From contig NC_090180.1 in assembly GCF_024679245.1 (NCBI RefSeq), positions 11,306,507 to 11,370,506 on the forward strand: 64,000 nt of DNA, written 5' to 3'. The notes under the pieces are model-generated. The model saw only the letters and a list, made by a program, of their open reading frames with translations. It did not search any database and was not told where the DNA came from. This DNA comes from Pseudorasbora parva. Its lineage: Eukaryota > Chordata > Actinopteri > Cypriniformes > Gobionidae. Positions within the stretch are counted from its first letter, which is position 1, and every line of letters starts with the position of its first letter. Position numbers and translations under genes: made by a program. This document shows positions 13,156 to 24,000 of the stretch, in pieces.

Positions 13156-15211
13156 TTTTTTTCCCTTAAGTGATAATATAATATAATATAATATACACAC
13201 CTGGAGAAACCAAGTAACTTCAAATGCAACAATTTTTTTAAAAACATTTCTAAAACTTTTACCAACCTGCTGACCACTGATGGTCGCCACAGGAATACCA
13301 GAGGCCTGTCAAGTCAACTTTATTTATATAGCGCTTCTTACAATGCAGATTGTTTCAAAGCAGCTTCACAGTGTTAACAGGAAAATAATGCCACAGAATT
13401 TGATTCGGCTGTACAGACGCTTTGGAGTAAACGGTGATGTCATCTAGCTCATTTCAATTATCATATAGCGACATTGTGGGCAGATCTAATTTAGTTAATA
13501 TAATTAATTTAGTTGAGTGATTGTATTTATTTGAACATAAAGTTGAAGTACCTGTGTAGACTCCATGGCAGTGGAGATATGACCAGGTATCTTAGAAGGG
13601 AGGGTGAGGTGTCCCGGTGTTGACACAGGTGCTGGAGCTATCACACGGCTTGGCATGGTCGTCTTCAGGGCAGACTGGAGTAAAGAGAAGAGCGATGTAG
13701 GCAAACATGGACAAACCTATTTACATTTGCTTACATTTGACATTTTCAAGGAGAAGACAAGAAGGATTAGCTTTAAAAGGTTAGTTCACCCAAAAATGAA
13801 ATTGATGTCATTAATGACTCACCCTAATGTTGTTTCACACCCGTAATTAACCAGTTGGTTGATTAGAATCTCTTAAAGCACTGAGAATACATTTTGGTCC
13901 CAAAATATAAAAAACTACGACTTTATTCAGCAAAGTCACGTGAATCACGTGTGTCAAACTGCTGAAATCACGTGACACTGGCGATCCGAATCATTGACTG
14001 ATCATGGCTGTTTGAATCTTTATTTGAGTAACACGGAAGGGAAGACAATGCTGAATAAATTCGTACTTTTTGTTATTTTTGGACCAAAATGTATTTTCGA
14101 TGCTTCAAGAGATTCTAATCAACCAACTGATGTCACATATGGACTACTTTGATGATGTTTTATTCCCTTTCTGGCCATGGACAGTAAAGTGTGCATAGAC
14201 TGGGACTAAAATCTAAAATATCTTAAACTGTGTTCCGAAGATGAACAGAGGTCTTACGGGTGTGGAACAACATTAGGGTGAGTCATTAATGACATCAATT
14301 TCATTTTTGGGTGAACTAACCCTTTAAGTATCAAAGGCCCCAAAACCATGTACCTTCAGAGGACCTTCAGTGAAGGCCAGGGAAAGACCCTGAGGGAGGT
14401 GGGAAGATGGTGCTGCTGACACAGAGACGGGTGTGCCTGGCTGGATAGGGAGGTGCTGAGGGAGAGGAGGGGGCAGAGTTGGAGCTGTTCCGTGGGGCGG
14501 GGGCTGAGTCTGGGGTTGGGGGTAGGGTCGCACCACTACCGTCTCCTGCTTGTCATCTCTGAACGCTGTGGCTCCGCTGGACATCAGCTCACGTGGAGCA
14601 TGATTAGAGTCTTCATGTCCTCCTTAATGAAACCATGCTAAGTCATGATTGATGGTGTGAAGTGTTTAATGACATAGACTTGTTGTTGTCCACATTTAAT
14701 GTATTAATGCCCGGGTTTTCAACCAGCGGTCCATTTTTAAATGCACTACTGTTCAAATATTTAGGGTCAGCAAGGATGCATTAAATTTCACAAAAGCGAC
14801 AGTAAAAGCATTTATAATATTTCAAAAGATTTGTCATATAAATGCAGTTATTTTGTAAAATATTAAGCAGCACAACTGTTTTCAACATTGATGATAATAA
14901 GAAATGTTTTTGAGCACTGGATCTGCATTAGAATGACTTCTAGAAAGATTAGAATGCATAACTATATTACAAATATCTTAGCGACCACTAACATTTTATT
15001 GTAATGTACACAAATAAATATTTATAATGATCTGTTAAGCCTTAATTAACATAACAGAGGTGTTGGCATGAAGGTCTAGTTTGTAAAAGTCAGTGTGTCT
15101 TAAACCTGTGTTCTTTTGACTTGCTGAAAGTCCTGTAGTGTTACTGCCTGGTGTCTGTCCTTGACCCAGGCCAGATGGCAGTCCTGGACGTGGATACTGC
15201 TGAGAACTCAT
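301..15211 (-). CDS. sap130: SAP130, Sin3A-associated 130 kDa corepressor subunit (21 coding exons)
   Basis: Nuclear subunit of the mSin3A-HDAC corepressor. Coding exons 5'->3' on the minus strand: 15211-15106, 14622-14354, 13674-13552, 13305-13267, 12037-11935, 11856-11735, 11646-11525, 11436-11292, 11209-11119, 11020-10916, 7663-7522, 7367-7249, 7121-6849, 6662-6488, 5241-5137, 5005-4644, 4414-4202, 2424-2299, 2190-2087, 1965-1852, 459-301. They total 3,117 nt (1,038 codons plus stop) against about 1,048 aa in human. Recognisable segments are MSSQQYPRPG at the N terminus, KQETVVVRPYPQ, the Ser/Thr/Pro/Gln-rich middle, SPRPSILRKKPA, GASPRKKPRKQQHVIST, and the conserved C-terminal region with TLLRHYRNPWKAAYHHFQ, CRAQGWKIHLCAAQL and NMQRCKLVMDQI. 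The start is the ATG aligned with human MSSQQ; the codon two upstream is GTG. No frameshift or stop is seen. Exon boundaries come from GT...AG sites plus phase; the paralogue (a or b) cannot be assigned. Confidence 0.93.
460..1851. other. SAP130 last intron
   Basis: AT-rich intron between the last two SAP130 coding exons. It holds a candidate solo LTR (listed separately) and a fragment with motifs common in dispersed fish repeats (around 840-900). Nothing else coding is seen. Confidence 0.6.
1349..1704 (+). mobile_element. Candidate solo LTR of a retrotransposon
   Basis: A GC-richer 356-bp block in an AT-rich intron begins TGTGGCAGGGG and ends CTTCCTTACA, so it has TG...CA ends. It carries a TATA-like TTAAAAG at about 1482 and an AATAAA at 1657-1662 about 40 bp before its end, the order expected of an LTR. 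I could not find a matching 4-6 bp target duplication, and no gag-pol coding sequence flanks it. The ORFs inside it on the minus strand are low-complexity by-products. Confidence 0.4.
5262..6055. mobile_element. Inverted-repeat dispersed element beside a SAP130 acceptor
   Basis: The left end AGATTAAAGCTGGGGTAAGT is matched in inverse at the right end (ACTTACCTTTAATCT), giving imperfect terminal inverted repeats. The interior has GC-rich pieces with 'acgcccct' and 'gattggctac' motifs that look like a non-autonomous DNA element. The left end lies about 20 bp from the acceptor of the SAP130 exon at 5137-5241. No clear target duplication was found. Confidence 0.45.
8091..8873. mobile_element. MITE-like element in SAP130 intron 10
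   Basis: Inverted ends: TTTAAAGGGTTACTTTAGCG at 8091-8110 and CGCTGAAGTACCCCTTTAAA at the right end. There is no coding capacity. It contains a perfect 18-bp-stem hairpin (8224-8268). The flanking intron (7664-10915) is otherwise AT-rich with no further exon. Confidence 0.5.
8224..8268. repeat. Perfect 18-bp stem hairpin
   Basis: The arm at 8224-8241 (TTCCTCCTATGATGCAAA) is exactly complementary to 8251-8268, with a 9-nt loop. It lies inside the MITE-like element at 8091-8873. Confidence 0.85.
9310..9739. mobile_element. Fold-back MITE copy with CACGTG palindrome (5'-truncated)
   Basis: It shares its core and right end with the copies at 13772-14329 and 50228-50905: 'tgatttcagcagtttg' and its complement 'caaactgctgaaatca' form a long palindrome at about 9317-9410 bearing CACGTG motifs. 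The right end reads 'tgggtgaactagccctttt'. The left terminal repeat is missing, so this copy looks truncated. Confidence 0.6.
12150..12645. mobile_element. hAT-type MITE remnant (diverged)
   Basis: Multiple inverted copies of 'agtaac/gttact' strings and the end 'caaagtaactgtggcaacactg' resemble the intact element at 28383-28934. The left boundary is unclear and no target duplication is visible. It lies just upstream of the SAP130 exon at 11935-12037. Confidence 0.5.
13125..13153 (+). repeat. Poly(A) run of 29 bp
   Basis: Uninterrupted A-run in a SAP130 intron, 114 bp from the 39-bp exon at 13267-13305. It is followed by a short (ATAAT)n stretch. Confidence 0.95.
13308..13500. repeat. Dispersed fish repeat beside a SAP130 micro-exon
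   Basis: The segment starts 'caactttatttatatagcg' and continues with 'gcagattgtttcaaagcagc', motifs I associate with a repeat common in fish genomes. This is recognition from memory, not from a search. It directly abuts the acceptor of the 39-bp SAP130 exon. Confidence 0.45.
13772..14329. mobile_element. Fold-back MITE, full-length copy
   Basis: The ends read 'ggttagttcacccaaaaatg' and its complement 'catttttgggtgaactaacc', with a further inverted match through 'gtcattaatgactcaccc'. The core holds the palindromic 'tcaaactgctgaaatcacg' and CACGTG. It has no ORF and makes up most of the 679-bp SAP130 intron 2. Related copies are at 9310-9739 and 50228-50905, with a fragment near 55053. Confidence 0.75.
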
Positions 15212-16676
15212 CTTCACGACCTCTCACGTTCTTCCTGAAAAAGCAGAACATAAAAAGGACATAATGCAGCGTGGGATACAGAAGATAAACGAGTTTACTT
15301 CAAACAAAGAGCACAGCACACTGGCTGCTGAACAGTACTGGATTCTCTGAAATGCTCACGCCAAAGACATGATGTACAACCACTCCAATAGCGTCAGCAT
15401 GGGACAACTTTTTCAGACGTTTAGCGCGCATGCATTAAAATATGAACCTAATAATAAGATCTCTTAAAATGTAATAAATCGCAAAACACCACTGAAGGTA
15501 TTTTTCACAAACATCAGGTAGCGATGCTTCTCGCAATAATGTCATCTTATTCAAAATATGTTTACTAGAGTTATGACTAGGGTAATGACCTTCAATTTAC
15601 GACAAATTATAAAATCAAATATTTTAATCTGGCTTTACTGTTTCTGGTTGCAGCTGACTGTAACAGTAACGGTTGTCAGGACACCAGAACTAGCAGTTTT
15701 TGTTCCTACACGAGCTTCTGAGTTTACCGTGTAGATGTGTTAAAAACATACGTGTAGTCCAATTTGAAATACTGACCAGTACATAACCATAGAATCGTTA
15801 TTTTTATGATAAAGAATGAGTTTTAGAAAACAATACAGTCACGGCTGCTAGTAGCCCAAAAATCATACGAGTCATTTCAACCAGACATGATTATTTCTTT
15901 CAGATGCACGTTAGCGGCCGTAACCCTGCAACTCAAGAAATTTGCACATGTTGAATGCGTTATCCTAACAGCGTTACTGTGTTTACAAATGCAAAATCCT
16001 AGATTTACCGTAAACACGACACCCGAACTCTCCCATCCGCTTCGTATCCCGGCAAATCGACCATTAGTATCAATGGAATCTAGCTTCAATAAGTGGCTTC
16101 CGGTTTCGAATTTTACAATAAAAGTCCTCGAACTAGTATTCCACTGACATGGTGCTTTAAGGGTTAGAAAATCCTGTCAACTGAAGGTGATGAACTCCAT
16201 TGATTTCCATAGTTGTGAAAATAAAATACTATAGCAGTCAATGGGGTCTATCAACTAGTTCCCCATATTCTTTAAAATATGTTATTTTGTGTTCAGAAGA
16301 AGAAAATAAATTCATAGTTTGGAACAACATAAATTATGACAGAATTTCAATTTTTTGGGTGAACTATCCCTTTAAGTATCCACACATTGCCTCCATAAAG
16401 TAAACTATATGATATTCAAATACTAATAATGACTGTATACAGCTTCATTACAATTGGCTTTAATAGTCTATTAATTGTTTGTAACAGGATAAATTGTCAG
16501 TCATGTGTTTGAAATGTTGCTATAAATAACAATAGTTTTATTATCGACATGCGATTGAGGTGTAAGTCTTATTAAAACATTTCTTTCATCTCAAAAGGCA
16601 CAAATTATAGGAATGACTCGTATAAAAAGCTAATTTATAAACACATACTGATGTAAACTAAATGGAGACTAATATA
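15212..16676 (-). promoter_or_regulatory. SAP130 5' UTR exon end and candidate promoter
   Basis: Just upstream of the start codon there is a splice acceptor (TTTTTCAG before 15234), so the 5' UTR is split. A candidate upstream non-coding exon begins near a minus-strand ETS-type ACCGGAAGC at about 16095 and could end at a donor ACG|GTAAAT near 16008. This placement is inference. 16141-16380 is a fragment of a dispersed repeat ending 'gtgaactatccctttaagt'. Confidence 0.35.
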
Positions 16677-16816
16677 CCGGGAGTGCAGAATTATTAGGCA
16701 AATTATTATTTTGACCACATCATCCTCGTTATGCATGTTGTCTTACTCCAAGCTGTATAGGCTGGAAAGCCTACTACCAATTAAGCATATTAGGTGATGT
16801 GCGTCTCTGTAATGAG

Positions 16817-17958
16817 CAGGGGTGGTAAGTAGTCAAGTAAAAATACTTTGATACTTTACTTAAGTATTTTTTTTGGGGATCTGTACTTTACTTGAGTATA
16901 TTTTATTTGCATCTACTTTTACTCTTACTCCACTACAATATTAAAGGCAAAGTTTACTTTTTACTCCAATACATTTCCCCATGCCCGCTCCAAGTATTAA
17001 GTATTTATTACACTTGATTTCCGAACCGGTCTGGTCGGTCATGGATGATCCAGTCGGGTATAGACTTGGAAAAGCTGACAAGTCAGGTTTGCCACACTAA
17101 CGTTAGCTCAGTGTTTCCCCAATTTTTTTATTTTGCGGCACACAATTTACTATGAAAACATCAGTAACATTTTACAATACAGGTGCACTATTATAATTCA
17201 TGCCTAACTAATGCACAGATAATCATGAGTTAATGTATTACAAATGAATAACTAAACCATTTATTAATGATTACTGCATCAGCAACTAATAAACATTCTC
17301 TATGATTAATAGATTAAGTAATATATGAATTGCGATTGACATCATTAATTCCCTAATAACATATTACATTAACTAATAATGTAAATTCATGTATTCAAAG
17401 CCATGCATTCCGACTCTCAGTTGTCTGTTTAATTAATCATTAATCATAACAATTGGCAAAATTATAGTATGACTTTACTTGTTGAGGCACATGACTATTA
17501 ACTAATTGTTACGTAATATGTCATTGTGGTTATGGCTTTTGAATTAATTTTGAATTAGTTAATAGTATCTTGCTCCTCATCTGTTTTATGGAGCTAATGT
17601 TATGGAACATGTCTATTTTAAGTTTAACCCCTATACTGCGTTAAGGTGCTTCATTGTCTCTTATTAATTGCAAATCTAAAAAATTCTTAATTACAGTATC
17701 TAATCTTATCATTTGTTCAATTAAAGCATTGCATATCAGTCCCAAAAGATTTTATCTGCTTAATTATTGATATTTACAGTTAATTTGAATATTTACTTTT
17801 TACTTTCGGTACTTGAGTACATTTTAAATCTGATACTTTTGTACTTTTACTCAAGTGATGTTTGAATGGAGGACTTTCTACTTTTACTGGAGTATTTTTT
17901 TATTTAGGTATATATACTTTCACTCGAGTATAACTTTTGAGTACTTTTACCACCTCTG
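16817..17958. mobile_element. hAT-type non-autonomous element nested in the DD37E transposon
   Basis: It is flanked by an exact 8-bp duplication GTAATGAG (16809-16816 and 17959-17966), the hAT signature. Ends are CAGGGGTGGTAAGTAG... and ...TACTTTTACCACCTCTG, with long subterminal inverted matches made of 'tacttt/aaagta' strings. The interior is AT-rich with no ORF of note. Confidence 0.88.
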
Positions 17959-18044
17959 GTAATGAGAAGGGGTGTGGTCTAATGACATCAACACCCTATA
18001 TCAGGTGTGCATAATTATTAGGCAACTTCCTTTCCTTTGGCAAA

Positions 18045-19029
18045 ATGGGTCAAAAGAAGGACTTGACAGTCTCAGAAAAGTCAAAAATAGTGAGATATAT
18101 TGCAGAGGGATGCAGCAGTCTTAAAATAGCCAAGCTTCTGAAGCGTGATCATCGAACAATCAAGTGTTTCATTCAAAATAGTCAACAGGGTCGCAAGAAG
18201 CGTGTGGAAAAACCAAGGCGCAAAATAACTGCCCGTGAACTGAGAAAAGTCAAGCGTGCAGCTGCCAAGATGCCACTTGGCACCAGTTTGCCATATTTCA
18301 GAGCTGCAACATCACTGGAGTGCCCAAAAGCACAAGGTGTGCAATACTCAGAGACATGGCCAAGGTAAGACAGGCAGAAAGTCGACCACCACTGAACAAG
18401 ACACACAAGCTGAAATGTCAAGACTGGGCCAAGAAATATCTCAAGACTGATTTTTCTAAGGTTTTATGGACTGATGAAATCAGAGCGAGTCTTGATGGAT
18501 GGGCCCATGGCTGGATTGGTAAAGGGCAGAGAGCTCCAGTCCGACTCAGACGCCAGCAAGGTGGAGGTGGAGTACTGGTTTGGGCTGGTATCATCAAAGA
18601 TGAGCTTGCGGGGCCTTTTCGGGTTGAGGATGGAGTCAGGCTCAACTCCCAGTCCTACTGCCAGTTTCTGGAAGACACCTTCTTCAAGCAGTGGTACAGA
18701 AAAACATGATTTTCATGCAGGACAATGCTCCATCACACGCGTCCAAGTACTCCACAGCGTGGCTGGCAAGAAAGGGTATAAAAGAAGAAAATCTAATGAT
18801 ATGGCCTCCTTGTTCACCTGATCTGAACCCCATTGAGAACCTGTGGTCCATCATCAAATGTGCGATTTACAAGGAGGGAAAACAGTACACCTCTCTGAAC
18901 AGTGTCTGGGAGGCTGTGGTTGCTGCTGCACGCAATGTTGATGGTGAACAGATCAAAACACTGACAGAATCCATGGATGGCAGGCTTTTGAGTGTCCTTG
19001 CAAAGAAAGGTGGCTATATTGGTCACTGA
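18045..19029 (+). pseudogene. Tc1/mariner-type (DD37E) transposase, two frameshifts
   Basis: Cut-and-paste transposase remnant. The start MGQKKDLTVSEKSKIVRYIA is followed by a helix-turn-helix region (SSLKIAKLLKRDHRTIK) and a basic stretch. The catalytic triad residues are all visible: D in VLWTDE, D in FMQDNAPSH and E in SPDLNPIENLW, with 37 residues between the last two. The reading frame shifts near 18284-18298 and again near 18700-18710; each looks like a one-base loss. The stop is at 19027-19029. The LDGWAHGWIG part also appears slightly shortened relative to relatives. No functional transposase can be made as read. Confidence 0.9.
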
Positions 19030-19330
19030 TTTGTTTTTGTTTGGTTTTTGAATGTTCGAATGTTGAGATGTTATATTGGTTTCACTGGTAAAAATAAAAA
19101 ATTGAAATGGGAATAAATTTGTTTTTTGTTAAGTTGCCTAATAATTATGCACAGTAATAGTCACCTGCACACACAGATATCCCCCTAAAATAGCTAAAAC
19201 TAAAACTTCCAAAAATATTCAGCTTTGATATTGAGTTTTTTTTTTGTGTTCATTGAGAACATGGTTGTTGTTCAATAATAAAATTAATCCTCAAAAATAC
19301 AACTTGCCTAATAATTCTGCACTCCCTGTA

Positions 19331-21024
19331 TGGTTCCACAATTTCAGTCTTCAGTGTATGGTAGCCTATGTAATGCACATCGTTTCATATTTACATAATA
19401 CTGCAAACATGAGCCCATTCTCCCTGATATTGCTATGCTACTGTTATGCTAGAGAAGAAAGCACAACCAAGAGATCTACAAGAAGTTTCTAGTTTGTGCT
19501 TCACTTTATAAGGGTTTGCATTGTATGGATTTATTAAGAGCATATTCTGTATTCCTGAGAATAGCTGAAAAAGCAAACACAGGGTTGTGAGAGTTGTATG
19601 CATATTCTTGCAAGTGATAATTCATGTGTTAATCATGCACAAACATTTACCCATGATGTAACATACATCTGCCACAAAAGTTTCACTGAAAACATTGTTT
19701 ACTTTATAACCATACATTATTGAGAATCAAAAAGGTTAACTGGCAATCGACAATGAAGAATAACATGTCAAGCAGGTATGCTTTACAAAAAGCAATGTCA
19801 TCAGACAATACGTATCTGACACAAATACATTTTCACTTGTATAATACTTCAGGTGAACAGAAGACTCTTTTTCCAATTGCACCATTGGAATACAAACAAA
19901 CCCTTCCCCTATCATTCTGTGTGCATATTCTCTCAAGTGATTGAATAATCAATAATATGACTTTCAATAGATGCATTTGAAAACATTGACAAAAATCTGT
20001 ACATTTTTGCAAGTCAATATTATGTAAAAAAAAAGAGAAAATAATCATAAATATAGTTATCAGATAATTACAAAGCACTGAAGTGACCAGAAAAAGTGCA
20101 CAGTTACTTAAATAAACTACAAAAAGAACCATAAATGCTTAACAAATCGACTTCATGTTGTTGACCATTAAAAAAAAACAGAATAATGCACAATACCTTC
20201 CCAGATCCCACATGCAGAACGGCTTTCTCATAAAGTGTTCTCTCCGGACAGGTATTAAACTGCCTTTAAAAGGGCTTTGAATGTCAATTTCAGGCATTTT
20301 AATGTTGACGGATCATTTTTGGTCATCCCAAGACCAATGAGAGACTCACAAACAATTATAATTAAAAACATGACATTTTAAAAAGGCACTACAAAGGCAG
20401 ATAGTTTTTCCCCTTTAGCTGATCCGAGGGAGCATCTATCACCAAAGCTTGAGAGTATTACTTTATCCAACACATGGGGCTTCAAAGCTATGCAGACACA
20501 AACAGTATGCCGATAAGGTTTGATCTAGTTGGGCTCTATCCACGCCACCACGCTGTGCTGAGTGGTAGACATACACGGAGCAGAAGAGTGACAGGGTAGA
20601 GGGGACACAGTCTTTCAGTCGTCGCCTCTGCATAAAGGCCCGAGCGCGGAATCCATTCCACCAGTGTTACAGCTTTGGTGCAAAACCAGTCTTGAAATGT
20701 ACCTACTTGTAATAAGGTTTCTCATCCACGGTGCCCTATGCAAGATCTTGTCCATTTTGGACAGTATTGTGCCAACAGTTTGTTTCTTAGTGCAATGCGC
20801 AGTGCTGTTATTAGATAAACCCTGAATGCCGCCCCTTTATGCTCCTGGTCCATTTGTTTGCTTATATCCATTACAGTATAAAGTTTTTTTGTTTGTTCGT
20901 TTTTGTTTTTGTTCGTTTCCTGTGCATTTGTATGTTGCTTTCAATACCTTTCCCTTTTCCCCCAGTAGGTTTGGAGGCTTCTCTTACACTTCTAACAAAA
21001 TCACGGTCGAGCAGCTTCCTTGTG
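19331..21024 (-). other. Probable MLLT1 3' UTR and flank
   Basis: This lies downstream of the MLLT1 stop on the minus strand. No gene-like ORF is present. Minus-strand candidate poly(A) signals are ATTAAA at 20298-20303 and AATAAA near 19529; which one is used cannot be told from sequence. The stretch next to the stop codon shows no obvious transposon ends. Confidence 0.45.
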
Positions 21025-24000
21025 TCATGTGGACGTGGCTTCCAGGTAGCTCTGGAGTTTACGTACAGTTGACTCATCCAAGGAGAAAAGGTCAAAGTCA
21101 AAGGTTGTATTGGTGATGTTGAAATGCCCAGTCTTCTCAATAAGGTTTACAATCTAAAAGACACAAAGCAACGTGTCAATCAAAATGCAGCAAACAGCAA
21201 TCATTCCTGAAAGGTGACAAAAGTGTCATGAATAAAACATAAATCAGCTCTTTTCCAATGAAAGGCAATTTTGACAACCTAAAATCTTAGGGGCAGTTTA
21301 GAATTTTTTCAGTAGACTTTTACATTGTTACCTTAACTTTATATTATTTTGATCTTTTTCTTCACCAAAGAATACAGATTTTTTTCCCCCCACAAAAAAT
21401 ATTAAGCAGCACAACAGTTTTCAGCATTACAATAAGAAATGTTTCTTGAATGCCAAATCAGCATATTAGAACAATTTCTTAAGGATTCTTAAGAATTTCT
21501 TTAGTTTTCTTGGTATTTTAGTCTATATGCGTGTACAGCACTTTGATAAGCACTAGTTGTTTTTAAAAAGTGCTCTATAAAATACATTTTGATTTTTTAT
21601 TTTTTTATTTGATAAAATTTAATTCATTCCTGTGATGCAAAGCAGCATTATCAGCATCATTCTTCAGTCTTCAGTGTCACATGAAGTAACCCTTTAAAGC
21701 CCTTTGCGGAGCATAAGGCTTAATCAGGTCAGAAAGATATTTAGGTGCTAAGGTGCTAATATTAAGGGATTAAAAAAAATCATCAAAATCTTAAAATGAA
21801 TTCTGAATTGGTCAGGTAACCAATGAAGAGAGCAGTGTTTGGTAAGTTCAAGTAATTATAGGTCCCATTCTTCGCGTGTTTTCGAAGCTTTGATTATGTT
21901 TACAGTGTGCAATATAACATGAGTTCATGTTTCGTGTGTAAAAAAAAAATCACAGTATTTTTCACACAATTTACTTATCTGTACAGCGCTGTTTCCTCTG
22001 TCCTAAAAACGGCCTGATGATTTCCTTGTTCTATGAAGTCCCTCCTTCAGAAATACGTAACGAGTTCTGATTGGGCCAGCACTTCCCATGTTGTGATTGG
22101 ACAGCACAGGGCCGGCGTTTGCTATAGGCGAGCTAGGCGGTTGCCTAGGGCGACATTTGTGTTAGGGGCGCGAGCGCGCTCTAGTGCCGCCGCCCATTAC
22201 TTCCCATTAAGAATCGGAACAAGCGAAATACAACATAATGTTCATTAAACATGATCATCATGGGGCGCCCCCTCAGCCACACCTTTAATTACTTATCAAC
22301 CTGATTATTAGATTGAATTGATGGTGATTATTTATTATTAGTTCAGGATTTAGGTCAGGCAAGTGCTCATCTTGCGCGTTCATCAAAAATGAGGCGTCTA
22401 AACCCGCGGGTGCACAGGGACGGAAAAAGAGAAAAAAAGAAAGCCCAGTATAGAGGTTAGTCTTCTTATCTCAGCCAATAAGTTGTCAAACAAAATAAAA
22501 TTACTTAGTATCAATCTTATCAACTAATATTTATTTTATAAATATTATTAATATTGTCACTAAGCTATTGTCACTTGCTAGTTTTCTTCATAATTACTAT
22601 ACGTATTGCAAACATAACTTCACTGACAATAATCTACAATAACCTACATGGATGTCATTTAAATATCAAAAGTCCAGTTCGTTATAAATATGGATAACGC
22701 ATGCATGTTATTTATGAAAAGTACAAACGCTCTCTACGTGGGCGTCGGAAGGAAATAAATACGGCCTCGTTTTTTTTTTTTTTTTTACTGGAGCAGCCTA
22801 ACGAAAGATGCCATATTATTTACATCAAACACAAATATGCTGTGTTCACCAAATTCTTTACAGTGGCTGTAGTGTAGTGGTAAGACGCATGGCATCAAGA
22901 AATGATGCAGGTCGATCAGAGGTTCGATCCTGCCTTTTACCACACTCGCTCTATTCCCTTTTCCCATCACATATCAGATCGGAAAGGCATTTATTTTCAA
23001 TAAAAAGTGAGAAAATGTTTGAAAAGTGGAAATAAAGCATCGAACGTGTTTAATAATAAGTGCTTCTCGGTTAGGGGTAGGCCTAGGAAAACAGACATGT
23101 GCTGAATTAGAGACGATAAAAGTGAGTGGGGTGGGGTGGGGGGGGGGGGGGGGGGGGGCGCAAAACTCCATCTCACCTAGGGCAACCAAAGAGCTAGAGC
23201 CGGCCCTGGGACAGCAGCTTAGCGCACTTTGCCCGGAAAGGTCCCACCTCTTACCATAACGGGGAGATGCAAGCGCTGAATGCAGGCTCTTCTCCACGTG
23301 GGAGAGCAACAAGACCACGCCCCCTTTTTTGCGTGTTCTTGTGGGCGGAGGGTTAGTCAACAAACGGTTCTAGTGACGTCATTACATCCCTGCACTTCCT
23401 GCTGTAGTCCAAACCGGCCGTTCGCTGTAGGCTTTGAAAGGGAACTTCTGTTAAATAAAATATCTCGCTTGGCATTGAACTTTGAGCTTTATAATTTAAC
23501 AGGTATTATTTATGCTCTAACAGCAACATTACACACTAACTAAAGTTTGAAAGATGGAATCGCGAAGAACAGGACCTTTAACTATTACATCTTTAATAGT
23601 GTAATTAGATTACTGTACAAATTACTCTCTCCAAAAAGTATTTAATTACTTATTACTAATTACTTTTTAATTACTTTCTAAAGCATATATCAACTCTTTG
23701 AGTTAAGCAATTCAAGGTTAGACATGAAACAGCTCCTTTAATTCATTCAAATACATACCGATAATATAAAACTAAATAAATTACTCTTTTTTAAAGCAGC
23801 ACGTGGCAACTTTTGCTCTCGAGGTCCCCCTACAGTTGGGAAAAAATAATGTCCTCAACTACTGTCGTAAGATCTGTCATCCTACAACAGGGGATGCCAT
23901 CGTGCGTGCATTAGTTGACATGACAGCCCTGATAGCCCTGAACTAATTAAATTACACTGAAAGACAGGCAAGAATGAGAGAAATATGATCCCGCTTTCAT

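Larger units (their letters stand above)
16677..19328 (+). mobile_element. Tc1/mariner-like DD37E (TRT-like) transposon, interrupted
   Basis: The outer inverted repeats are CCGGGAGTGCAGAATTATTA (left) and its near-perfect complement ending at 19328, flanked by TA on both sides (16675-16676 and 19329-19330), the Tc1/mariner target duplication. Inner repeats 'gcataattattaggcaac' (about 18009) and 'gttgcctaataattatgc' (about 19133) give a double-repeat end structure. A hAT-type element (16817-17958) is inserted in the left part; without it the element is about 1.5 kb. It carries a broken transposase (18045-19029). The spacing between the second Asp and the Glu is 37 residues, matching the DD37E/TRT group known in teleosts. 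Confidence 0.88.
22107..23208. mobile_element. hAT-type element with internal tRNA-like promoter
   Basis: It is flanked by an exact 8-bp duplication GGACAGCA (22099-22106 and 23209-23216). Ends are CAGGGCCGGC and GAGCCGGCCCTG. It contains a tRNA-like A box and B box at 22861-22940 and a 21-bp G-run. It lies in MLLT1 intron 11. Part of it (about 22865-23130) is paralogous to 38484-38679 plus 39880-39905. Confidence 0.85.

Noticed and set aside
13057..13290. Minus-strand ORFs with poly-Phe
   Set aside because: They are translations of the A-run at 13125-13153.
22861..22940. Functional tRNA gene
   Set aside because: A and B boxes are present but I cannot fold a full cloverleaf with an acceptor stem, and it is embedded in a hAT element.
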